6,406 nt of DNA, from positions 1-6,406 of the forward strand of contig USGG01000078.1 of the NCBI GenBank assembly GCA_900554215.1, given 5' to 3'. Positions within the stretch are counted from its first letter, which is position 1, and each line of letters opens with the position of its first letter. A program made the position numbers and the translations under genes. This DNA comes from an uncultured Megasphaera sp. (GTDB lineage: Bacteria > Bacillota > Negativicutes > Veillonellales > Megasphaeraceae). The notes beneath the pieces were generated by a model. The model saw only the letters and a program-made list of their open reading frames with translations. It was not told the origin of the DNA and ran no database searches. Positions 1 to 5,060 of the stretch are shown in pieces.

Positions 1-18
1 ATAACTGTGTTTCGCCAT
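1..18 (-). CDS. IS3-family transposase OrfA, first six codons only
   Basis: The ATG at 18-16 starts MAKHSY and the frame is open to the window edge. A GGAGG (34-30) lies 11 bases upstream, a usable though slightly long spacing. IS150-group OrfA proteins are helix-turn-helix proteins of roughly 100-170 residues that bind the IS ends and are fused to the OrfB DDE catalytic part by programmed frameshifting. None of that is visible here. The identification rests on the six residues plus the IS-like tip upstream, so it is a plausible call rather than a proven one. Confidence 0.5.
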
Positions 19-23
19 AAAAA

Positions 24-71
24 AACTGACCTCCAATCGTTAGATTTTTGGTCTACATTTGGGGGTCAGTT
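24..71 (-). terminator. IS-tip hairpin: intrinsic terminator that also covers the transposase ribosome site
   Basis: Arms 24-36 and 59-71 are complementary at 12 of 13 positions; the exception, 32/63, would be A-C in the minus transcript. A second small stem, TAGA/TCTA (41-44 with 52-55), lies in the loop. In leftward RNA the stem is followed at once by seven U (25-19), the form of a factor-independent terminator. The downstream arm contains the GGAGG (34-30) of the transposase ORF. Transcripts entering from the reductase operon would fold and either terminate or have the ribosome site buried. A transcript starting inside the element would lack the upstream arm and leave the site open. Protection of this kind is known for other ISs such as IS10 and IS50; its operation here is inferred. 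Confidence 0.65.
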
Positions 72-97
72 CAAGATGCTCTTTTTTGATAGCTCTC

Positions 98-1390
98 TTA
101 TTTGCCGAAGGCCCTTTCGACTCGCTTTAACAAGGCTGGAATGTTCAGTCCCTGCGGGCACTTGGCCAGGCATTGGCCGCAGTTCGTACAGGACGAAGCC
201 GGATCGCCGCGCTGGATCGGCGACATAGACGTCGTGTAGTCGAACATGGCCCGCTTTAAATCCTTGTGGAGCAAATAGTTATTGTACACGTAGGCAAAGA
301 TATAGCCGATGGCTACGTTTTCCGGGCAGGGAATGCATTGATAGCAGCCTGTGCAGTCGATGTGGCCCGGCGTTTCGCGGTAAGCCCGGATAGCCCGTCC
401 CAGGGCTTCCCGCTCGTCCGGCGTCAGCATGTTGGGCTTGGCCTTCGCGGCGTACTGCAGGTTGGCTTCTACGTCCTTCATGGAGCCCATGCCGCTGACG
501 GCGACGCTGACTTCGGGAATATCCCACAGGTAATCCAGAGCCCACTCGTTGTCGGGCTTATGGATGCCCGTCGAGGCCAGGGCCGTTCGCATGGACTCGG
601 GAAGATTCGCCAAAAAGCCCGTCCGCGCCGGCTTCATGACGGCCAGTCCCATGCCGTTTGCCGCCGCGTATTTCGGCCCCAATACGCCGGCCTCGTATTC
701 ATAGTCCAGATAATTGTGCTGAATAAGGCAGAAATCCCAGTCCGCTGCCTCGACGACTTTCTTAAACAGCCCCAGCCGGTCATGGAAGGAAAATCCCATG
801 AAGCGGATTTTTCCCTGGGCTTTCAGCTTTTCTATCTTTTCAATAAGGCCGAAGGGAATGACCTTTTCCTTCCAGCCGCGGTGCATGATCATATGGATAT
901 GGTAAAAGTCGATGACGTCCGTGCCGATAGCCTGCCGCGATTCGTCAAACATCCTTTCAAAATCGTCGGGCGACTCCATAATCCACCACGGCGACTTCGA
1001 CGTGACGTACACCCGGTCGCGCCAGCCCTTAGCCAGGGCCTTGCCTACGGCCAGCTCGCTCTGTCCGCCCAGATACACCCGCCCCGTGTCGATGTAGTTG
1101 ACGCCGCCGTCGATGGCCCGATGGACCATATCGACGGTCTGGTTCATGTCGACGGTCTTGCCGTCGGCCAGCATGGGCAGGCGCAGCATGCCGAATCCCA
1201 AAGCCGATACCTTGACGCCGGTCAGGCCCATAGGCCGGTACTTCATCTTAGGATTGTAGTTTAATATGTCTTTGCCGTCTTCCGCACCGCTTCCCGCCTT
1301 ATCTTTGGCCAGGGCCGTCGGCCCCATGACCATGCCGGCGGCGACGGTCAGGGCCGCACTTTTGAGAAAATCTCGTCGGTTCATCGCCAT
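98..1390 (-). CDS. Tat-exported aldo/keto reductase with C-terminal 4Fe-4S ferredoxin-like domain
   Basis: This 430-residue protein opens with a twin-arginine signal (NRRDFLK, residues 4-10, then a hydrophobic stretch to about 28), so export in folded form is predicted. Residues about 50-320 are an aldo/keto reductase barrel. The expected catalytic tetrad is present as Asp101 and Tyr106 (IDTGRVY), Lys132 (TSKSP) and His166 (DFYHIH). The C-terminal domain carries two four-cysteine motifs, C346-x2-C-x2-C-x2-CP and C401-x2-C-x2-C-x3-CP, as in the 4Fe-4S-containing AKR subfamily, consistent with two clusters. Substrate and electron partner cannot be read from the sequence. NAD(P)H is the usual donor of AKRs, which is puzzling for an exported enzyme. 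The start is supported by GGAGGG (1404-1399) 8 bases upstream, inside the preceding gene. The gene begins 4 bases after that gene's stop, so the two are probably translationally coupled. Confidence 0.9.
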   Translation of the reverse strand: MAMNRRDFLKSAALTVAAGMVMGPTALAKDKAGSGAEDGKDILNYNPKMKYRPMGLTGVKVSALGFGMLRLPMLADGKTVDMNQTVDMVHRAIDGGVNYIDTGRVYLGGQSELAVGKALAKGWRDRVYVTSKSPWWIMESPDDFERMFDESRQAIGTDVIDFYHIHMIMHRGWKEKVIPFGLIEKIEKLKAQGKIRFMGFSFHDRLGLFKKVVEAADWDFCLIQHNYLDYEYEAGVLGPKYAAANGMGLAVMKPARTGFLANLPESMRTALASTGIHKPDNEWALDYLWDIPEVSVAVSGMGSMKDVEANLQYAAKAKPNMLTPDEREALGRAIRAYRETPGHIDCTGCYQCIPCPENVAIGYIFAYVYNNYLLHKDLKRAMFDYTTSMSPIQRGDPASSCTNCGQCLAKCPQGLNIPALLKRVERAFGK

Positions 1391-1394
1391 TTGC

Positions 1395-2390
1395 TTATCC
1401 CTCCAGTCCGATTAAGTACGCCGGATTTTGCCGCACCAGCGTATCGACAATGGGCTGCGGCACGCCGCCGTCCAGCAGCTCGCCGATGCAGGCCCGCATC
1501 CCTTCCGACGGGTCGGGCATGTTCTCCTGTCCCATGTCAGTAGAAATAAAGCTCCGCTCCGGCGCGACGGAAACGTAATTCATAAAATCCCGGGCCGACT
1601 CCCGTTCGTACTGGCTCATGGCCGTGCCGGCACCCCATACGCGGGGCAGGTAACAGATTTCGATGTACGCGCCTAGCTCGACGCAGCGCTTGATTTCGTC
1701 GGCCGTCATGCGCCAAATCAGGGAGTTGACATGGGTGACAACGAATTTGCGTACGCCCACTTCCCGAGCCTTGGCCGCCATGAGCAGGCTTTCCTGAGGC
1801 GACGAATGGCCCGTCGCAAAGATGATGTCGTGGTCGGCGCAGATTTCCATGACCTGTACGACTTCCGGCAGGACCTTGCCGTCCTGGACAACGGGAATCC
1901 CCTGTCCTCTGCGGCCTTCGACGGCGTTAGGGTATACGGCGGCCATCGTCGGCATCCAAATGCACTTGCAGCAGTTCCCCGTCGTTTCTGCAGCCATCTT
2001 CGCCGCGTGGACGTTGATCTTATCGCCGACGGTGTAATTCATGCAGAAGCTGCCGAATACTTCGAAATCCGGCAGAGCCTGGCGTATGAGATAGGCCCGG
2101 TCGTGACAGCTCCATTCGTTCGACTTGTACATAACGGCCCGATAGCCCAGGTCCTTAGCCTTGCAGGCAAAGTCAAATTCATTGATGCACCGCCCTTTAA
2201 CATCCGGTGCAGCGTGGATGTGGATGTCGCACACGCCTTTTAATAGTTCGTCCGCAGCGCTCTGCCCTTTGCTCGTCGCCGCCGCAGCCGACGGGATGCC
2301 GCCGGCCACATTGGCCATGACCATAGCGCCGCCGGCCAGCCCGGCTTTTTTCAAAAATTCCCGCCGCGTATATGTGAATCCCTCACGCAT
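1395..2390 (-). CDS. Tat-exported amidohydrolase-superfamily protein (DUF6282-like)
   Basis: This 331-residue protein begins with a twin-arginine signal (TRREFLKKAG, residues 8-17) and a hydrophobic, Ala/Gly-rich stretch to about 38. The mature part starts a TIM-barrel metal-hydrolase pattern: DIHIHAAPD (His57, His59), a lysine after the second strand (Lys89, MYKSN), His195 (TGHSS), His220 (VTHVNS) and Asp285 (STDMGQ). These match the His-x-His, Lys, His, His, Asp metal-ligand order of the amidohydrolase superfamily, so a metal-dependent hydrolase or related lyase is likely. Overall it resembles, from memory, proteins labelled DUF6282, whose substrate I do not know. The start has AGGAGG (2404-2399) at 8 bases. 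It is the first gene of a two-gene operon with the ferredoxin-type aldo/keto reductase, suggesting both act on one small molecule outside the cytoplasm (inference). Confidence 0.85.
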   Translation of the reverse strand: MREGFTYTRREFLKKAGLAGGAMVMANVAGGIPSAAAATSKGQSAADELLKGVCDIHIHAAPDVKGRCINEFDFACKAKDLGYRAVMYKSNEWSCHDRAYLIRQALPDFEVFGSFCMNYTVGDKINVHAAKMAAETTGNCCKCIWMPTMAAVYPNAVEGRRGQGIPVVQDGKVLPEVVQVMEICADHDIIFATGHSSPQESLLMAAKAREVGVRKFVVTHVNSLIWRMTADEIKRCVELGAYIEICYLPRVWGAGTAMSQYERESARDFMNYVSVAPERSFISTDMGQENMPDPSEGMRACIGELLDGGVPQPIVDTLVRQNPAYLIGLEG

Positions 2391-2418
2391 AGCAAGCTCC
2401 TCCTCATTTTATTACAGG

Positions 2419-2446
2419 TTAATACAAAACGTTATGTATATGGCAA
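2419..2446 (-). promoter_or_regulatory. Candidate promoter for the hydrolase-reductase operon
   Basis: On the minus strand TTGCCA (2446-2441) is followed after 16 bases by TATTAA (2424-2419), about 30 bases before the first ATG. Both boxes match the sigma-70 consensus only moderately (4 of 6 each for TTGACA/TATAAT), and the region is AT-rich, so chance is a real alternative. No operator-like palindrome stands out beside it. Confidence 0.3.
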
Positions 2447-2529
2447 GCAGCCGTCGTCCAGCGCCTTGCCTCTACAGATATTGTATCCCTTTCATGACAA
2501 CGGGGCTAATGCTTGTTCTAAATAAAAAG

Positions 2530-2551
2530 AAATACGACGCAAGCATTTTTA
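2530..2551. repeat. 22-base direct repeat, copy 1 (downstream of the small secreted gene)
   Basis: The stretch AAATACGACGC-AAGCATTTTTA matches 3016-3037 at 20 of 22 positions, in the same orientation and 486 bases away. It lies just beyond the 3' end of the small secreted-protein gene, and the second copy lies beyond its 5' end. The role is unknown. It could be a regulatory or terminator remnant, or a footprint of an insertion or duplication carrying the gene. Confidence 0.55.
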
Positions 2552-2587
2552 CAACAGGCAGGCAAGGTTCCATCTGCATGGCGCCAA

Positions 2588-2872
2588 TTAATTATAGCTG
2601 GGCTGATGGAACAACGCTTCAAAGGCTTCCCGTTCGGCAACCTTATCATAATAAGCCGCTTCCTGCTCCGGCGAGTCGAAAGCCGGCACGGCATGATACG
2701 AAGCATTTTCCGAAGCCGTCTGCTTGTCGTATCGTTCTTCAAAGGCCTGCCTTGCCCGTTCCTGCTGGTAATGGGCCGCTTCCTGTGCGGGCGAATCAAA
2801 GGCCGGCGCGGCGGCAAAGGCAGACGCGCTCATCAGACATAATACGATAGCAGCCGTTACGTTTTTCATCAT
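2588..2872 (-). CDS. Small secreted protein with two 28-residue repeats
   Basis: The 94-residue product starts MMKNV and has a Sec-type signal peptide, with hydrophobic residues about 6-19 and a likely cleavage at AFA-AAP (after residue 20). There is no lipobox. The mature part of about 70 residues consists of two copies of a PAFDSP-x-QEAA-x-Y unit, residues 23-50 and 63-90, 40 residues apart and identical at 15 of 28 positions. The linker is polar. The units are rich in Glu, Gln, Ala and aromatic residues and are likely helical and negatively charged. GGGAG lies about 9-12 bases upstream of the two adjacent ATGs; either could be used. I do not recognise the family. A periplasmic or surface role is the most that can be inferred. 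It reads in the same direction as the hydrolase-reductase operon but is separated from it by about 200 bases, so it is probably a separate unit. Confidence 0.75.
   Translation of the reverse strand: MMKNVTAAIVLCLMSASAFAAAPAFDSPAQEAAHYQQERARQAFEERYDKQTASENASYHAVPAFDSPEQEAAYYDKVAEREAFEALFHQPSYN
2603..2686 (-). repeat. Intragenic repeat unit 2 of the small secreted protein
   Basis: This codes residues 63-90 (PAFDSPEQEAAYY and onward). It is clearly related at DNA level to the unit at 2723-2806, most strongly over the PAFDSP/QEAA part, so the gene arose by internal duplication of an ancestral unit. Confidence 0.75.
2723..2806 (-). repeat. Intragenic repeat unit 1 of the small secreted protein
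   Basis: This codes residues 23-50 (PAFDSPAQEAAHY and onward), directly after the predicted signal cleavage site. It is the N-terminal partner of the unit at 2603-2686. Differences between the two lie mainly in the second half of the unit. Confidence 0.75.
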
Positions 2873-3015
2873 GGAATATCTCTCCCTTTACTAATTATTT
2901 AAGAAACTATTTTCATAATCCTAAAAATAAAGCTTTTAATTTTTTATTCCCTTTAGGATGGCTTTAGTTTACACTACGTTTCTTATTATGTCTAATGCCT
3001 ATGTTTTATCGTTTA

Positions 3016-3037
3016 AAATACGATGCGAGCATTTTTA
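3016..3037. repeat. 22-base direct repeat, copy 2 (upstream of the small secreted gene)
   Basis: This stretch, AAATACGATGC-GAGCATTTTTA, differs from 2530-2551 at two positions. Similarity does not extend clearly into the flanks, so it is a discrete motif rather than part of a long duplication. Confidence 0.55.
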
Positions 3038-3102
3038 TTGTCCCAAATTCACTTCGCTCCCTCTGAGGTCATCGCCATGACCAGACAGCCGAAGGGCATA
3101 GA

Positions 3103-3142
3103 AATACCCCGACAGCTTGTCTTCGCAATCTGTCGGGGTATT
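3103..3142 (-). terminator. Stem-loop terminator after the exporter gene
   Basis: Arms 3103-3115 and 3130-3142 (AATACCCCGACAG and its exact complement) form a perfect 13-base stem with a 14-base loop. It begins about 20 bases after the stop of the leftward exporter gene. In leftward RNA the GC-rich core is followed by UAUUUCUAU, a moderate U-rich tail. This is consistent with factor-independent termination of the acetyltransferase-exporter operon, though the tail is not a clean U run. Confidence 0.65.
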
Positions 3143-3163
3143 CCCATACTGCGGCATCCCTGT

Positions 3164-3748
3164 CTACAGCCATATTTCTATGACGGAAAAGACGAGGAGA
3201 GACGCCAATATCCAGTTTAAAAGGCGTTCGTAGTTTTTAAAGAAGCGGTCCAGCGCCGCGCCGGCCAAGGCCCAGACGACATTGGACGCCGCGCAGGCCA
3301 GGCACATGACGATTCCCAGGCCGACGATAAGGCCTTCGCTCGTATACACGGGCAGGAGAAACGACGTGTAGCCGATGATCATGAAAATCATGACCTTGAC
3401 GTTCGTGAAGTTCAGGAGCATGCCGGCCAGAAACCGTTTCCCCTTGTCGACGGCCTTGCCGCTGCCGCCGCCTGCCGACGGCGCGAACATCTTATAGGTC
3501 AAATATAAGATATACGCCGAGCCGACGGCCTTTAAGGGAATTTCTATCCACGGCAGGGCCGCCTGCAGCGAATGGATGAAGCCGTAAATGAGGCCGTTCA
3601 AAATGAAAAAGCTGACGAACAACCCCCACAGCAGGGGCGCCGCGCCGCGAAAACCGAGACGCCGGCTTTCGGACATGGCCATGAGGTTATTTGGCCCCGG
3701 CGTGAAGGCCATGACGAAAGTATACGATAAAAATGCTAGCAGTTCCAT
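3164..3748 (-). CDS. LysE/RhtB-family amino-acid or metabolite exporter
   Basis: The 194-residue inner-membrane protein is close to the usual LysE/RhtB length of about 200. It has the family's N-terminal signature FTPGPNNLMAMSESRR (residues 15-30) and about six hydrophobic segments: 1-20, 36-58, 72-88, 106-133, 137-164 and 176-194. The second conserved loop reads NFTNVKVM (113-120) where many members have NPK. The family exports amino acids and related compounds by proton exchange; the substrate cannot be told here. The start is supported by AAGGGGAG 6 bases upstream. It begins 25 bases after the acetyltransferase stop, on the same strand, so the two are probably co-transcribed and followed by the stem-loop at 3103-3142. 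The divergent LysR gene would be the natural regulator, by analogy with lysG-lysE arrangements. Confidence 0.9.
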   Translation of the reverse strand: MELLAFLSYTFVMAFTPGPNNLMAMSESRRLGFRGAAPLLWGLFVSFFILNGLIYGFIHSLQAALPWIEIPLKAVGSAYILYLTYKMFAPSAGGGSGKAVDKGKRFLAGMLLNFTNVKVMIFMIIGYTSFLLPVYTSEGLIVGLGIVMCLACAASNVVWALAGAALDRFFKNYERLLNWILASLLVFSVIEIWL

Positions 3749-3773
3749 AGGGCACTCCCCTTCTCGCGGCGTC

Positions 3774-4265
3774 TTACAGACACTCCTTGACCATTTTTAT
3801 TTCGTATACCGGGTCACCGTCAGGACGCCATTCCGTATTTTTCACTCGTTCTGTGATATGAAATCCCAGGCTTTCATACAAGCGTATCGCATCGGTCAGG
3901 GGCTCCGCCGACCAAAGCATGAGGCGGGTACAGCCCAGTTCCTTTGCCTTGTCTAAAACTGTCTTCATCAATGCCGACCCGACGCCGCAGCGCCGGTAGT
4001 CCGGTTCCACGCAAAACAGACGAACCTGCCCCTCGCCGGCCTCGCCGCTCTGGCAAAGCATGACGCTGCCGATCAGCCTGCCGCCGCACTCGGCTACCCA
4101 AAGGGCTTCCCCCTCCTGCTGCGCGCCGGCAAAATCCACGGCGATCTTTGCAGCATACTCCGTAAAAGCCGGCCCCCAGCCGTATTCGGCCGGATACAGC
4201 CGCCGATGCGCGTCGGCGACGTACTGCTCTTCACCGCGCCGATAGGGACGAACGATATACTCCAT
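3774..4265 (-). CDS. GNAT-family N-acetyltransferase
   Basis: This 163-residue cytoplasmic protein has the GNAT core. Strand beta4 is VRLFCVEPDYRR (81-92), leading into the acetyl-CoA pyrophosphate loop RRCGVGSALM (91-100), a good match to Q/R-x-x-G-x-G/A. It continues with motif B-like LMLWSAEPLTDAIRLYESLGFHITER (115-140), including the usual LYESLGF near the C-terminus. The overall style resembles the acetyltransferase halves of MarR-GNAT fusions, without the MarR part. The acceptor substrate is unknown; a small amine or amino acid would suit the exporter gene that follows. The frame is open upstream to 4343, but the start at 4265 is preferred because AAAGGAGG (4283-4276) lies 10 bases before it and the extra residues have no family counterpart and would run into the LysR promoter. 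Confidence 0.88.
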   Translation of the reverse strand: MEYIVRPYRRGEEQYVADAHRRLYPAEYGWGPAFTEYAAKIAVDFAGAQQEGEALWVAECGGRLIGSVMLCQSGEAGEGQVRLFCVEPDYRRCGVGSALMKTVLDKAKELGCTRLMLWSAEPLTDAIRLYESLGFHITERVKNTEWRPDGDPVYEIKMVKECL

Positions 4266-4275
4266 ATTCCTCCAG

Positions 4276-4283
4276 CCTCCTTT
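4276..4283 (-). promoter_or_regulatory. Ribosome binding site fixing the acetyltransferase start
   Basis: AAAGGAGG on the minus strand, 10 bases before the ATG at 4265. A second GGAGG (4273-4269) is only 3 bases from the ATG and too close to be the main site. This places the start 26 codons inside the longest open frame. Confidence 0.75.
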
Positions 4284-4284
4284 G

Positions 4285-4317
4285 CCTGTCTGTACTACAA
4301 GCATACCATAAGACAGG
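4285..4317. promoter_or_regulatory. Inverted repeat between the divergent genes, candidate operator or leader hairpin
   Basis: CCTGTCT (4285-4291) and AGACAGG (4311-4317) are exact complements with a 19-base spacer. A TACC/GGTA pair (4304-4307 and 4317-4320) lies nearby. It sits between the LysR -35 box and the acetyltransferase ribosome site, where a LysR-type regulator controlling both directions could bind. In leftward RNA it could instead form a hairpin ending one base before AAAGGAGG. Neither role is shown by the sequence alone. Confidence 0.4.
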
Positions 4318-4329
4318 GTAAAAAGAAAT

Positions 4330-4358
4330 TTGACATTATTCATGCCCGGCCATAGAAT
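4330..4358 (+). promoter_or_regulatory. Near-consensus sigma-70 promoter of the LysR gene
   Basis: TTGACA (4330-4335) is a perfect -35 box, and TAGAAT (4353-4358, 5 of 6) follows after the ideal 17 bases. The start of transcription is expected near 4365, about 28 bases before the chosen ATG, leaving room for GAAAGG (4378-4383). Such a strong promoter is noteworthy for a regulator that would normally repress itself. Confidence 0.75.
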
Positions 4359-4392
4359 GAAGTTATATCAGCAAACTGAAAGGATGAAGCGT

Positions 4393-5040
4393 ATGACCTT
4401 GCAGCAATGTCGTTATATCATGGAAATCGAAAGGTGCCGTTCCCTCACGGAAGCGGCAAAACGCCTCTTCGTCACCCAGCCGAGCATTACGAAGGCCGTG
4501 CGCGAGCTGGAAAAAGAGCTTGGCATTACGATTTTAAAGCGGACGAACCGCGGCGTAGACTTTACGCCGGAAGGCAAGGAGCTGGCGTCGTACGCCCGTC
4601 TCCTCGTCGAGCAGGCCGACGCCGTGCGCAGTCGGTTTGCCGGCAAGCACGAGCCGACGCCGTTGAAATTGACCGTCGCCTCGCAGCATTACCATTTCGT
4701 TACGCCGGCTCTGGCCGCCTTGATCGGCGAGGTGGCCGATCGTTCTTATGAAATCGCCCTGCGCGAAGGAAAGGGAACGGACGTCGTCGAACAAGTCGGC
4801 TCCGGTGCGGCCTCCGTCGGCATCCTATGTGCTTCATCCCTCAACCAGGCCGTACTGGAGCGCAAACTGGCCGCTCACGGCCTAGTCTTCACCCAGCTGG
4901 CAACGCTGCCGGAACACGTCATCATCAGCAGACATCATCCCCTGTCGAGCTTTGCTTCCCTGCGTCCGGAGCAGCTCGCGCCTTACCCCTATATCACCTT
5001 CCGCAAGGACGATACCGGTACTGCTCAGCCTCCGCAGTAA
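4393..5040 (+). CDS. LysR-type transcriptional regulator, C-terminus lost at the chimeric join
   Basis: The 215 visible residues start MTLQQCRYIMEIERCRSLTE. The winged helix-turn-helix covers about 1-60, with the typical AAKRLFVTQPSITKAVRELE and LFKR-like ILKRTNRGVDFTPEG. The inducer-binding domain starts at about 92 (KLTVASQHY) and runs through RPEQLAPYPYITF, a pattern common in this family. LysR proteins usually have about 290-300 residues, so roughly 80 are missing. The last few codons (after about residue 210, AQPPQ-stop) show no family likeness and fall where MreD on the other strand also breaks. The start at 4393 is chosen because GAAAGG (4378-4383) is 9 bases before it; an ATG at 4384 abuts that site. 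It is divergent from the acetyltransferase-exporter operon and is its likely regulator. The full gene presumably exists elsewhere in the source genome. Confidence 0.85.
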   Translation: MTLQQCRYIMEIERCRSLTEAAKRLFVTQPSITKAVRELEKELGITILKRTNRGVDFTPEGKELASYARLLVEQADAVRSRFAGKHEPTPLKLTVASQHYHFVTPALAALIGEVADRSYEIALREGKGTDVVEQVGSGAASVGILCASSLNQAVLERKLAAHGLVFTQLATLPEHVIISRHHPLSSFASLRPEQLAPYPYITFRKDDTGTAQPPQ

Positions 5041-5060
5041 CCATATGGGATCTTCCGCCG
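5020..5060. other. Probable chimeric junction between two unrelated genomic blocks
   Basis: The LysR protein on the plus strand loses family likeness after about 5020 and stops at 5040. MreD on the minus strand loses it at about 5048-5070 and stops at 5025. Both genes thus end prematurely, tail to tail, in the same few dozen bases, and the genes on the two sides suggest different bacterial groups. No IS, att site, tRNA or repeat is visible at the point, so a metagenome assembly join is the simplest reading. Confidence 0.7.

Larger units (their letters stand above)
1..73 (-). mobile_element. End of an IS3-family (IS150-group-like) insertion sequence, partial
   Basis: Read on the minus strand from 73, the DNA starts TGAACTGACCCCC, the TG-first form usual for IS3-family tips. 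About 40 bases later comes a GGAGG and then an ORF starting MAKHSY, which resembles the N-terminus of IS150-group OrfA proteins as I recall them. The rest of the element, including the second OrfB frame and the other terminal repeat, lies beyond position 1. The element would therefore have inserted about 24 bases downstream of the aldo/keto reductase stop, in the same orientation as that gene. The adjoining 3-4 bases from 74 (AGA/AGAT) would be the target duplication, but the other copy is not visible. The family call rests on few bases and on memory of the family. Confidence 0.6.
2873..3163. other. AT-rich intergenic region, 291 bases
   Basis: No credible gene is seen here. Going rightward it holds the 5' leader of the small secreted gene, an 8-base inverted repeat ATCCTAAA/TTTAGGAT (2918-2925 and 2952-2959, 26-base spacer) where a promoter or operator of that gene would be expected, the second 22-base direct repeat (3016-3037), a short 6-base hairpin GGTCAT-CGCC-ATGACC (3067-3082) and the large stem-loop at 3103-3142. 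No convincing -35/-10 pair was found for the small gene. An open frame at 3023-3220 on the plus strand crosses the stem-loop and the exporter's 3' end and is not convincing. Confidence 0.6.

Noticed and set aside
266..1264. A 332-residue open frame on the plus strand
   Set aside because: It lies wholly antisense to the aldo/keto reductase, whose motifs are unmistakable. Its translation has no recognisable domain and reflects high-GC mirror coding.
2603..2806. The two spaced repeats as a CRISPR array
   Set aside because: There are only two diverged copies, in frame within a coding region, with no repeat-spacer regularity.
2161..2850. A 229-residue plus-strand open frame spanning the hydrolase 5' end and the small secreted gene
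   Set aside because: It crosses two minus-strand genes and an intergenic region, has low-complexity, Pro/Arg-rich translation and no ribosome site.
2588..2872. Small secreted protein as a lipoprotein
   Set aside because: The only cysteine (residue 12) is inside the hydrophobic core and is not preceded by a lipobox. AFA-A cleavage fits a normal signal peptide.
4266..4343. Longer N-terminus of the acetyltransferase
   Set aside because: The extra 26 residues have no family counterpart, the good ribosome site lies inside them, and they would overlap the LysR -35 box.
5042..5047. A CATATG palindrome at the presumed junction
   Set aside because: A six-base palindrome is common by chance and is no evidence of cloning or site-specific recombination.
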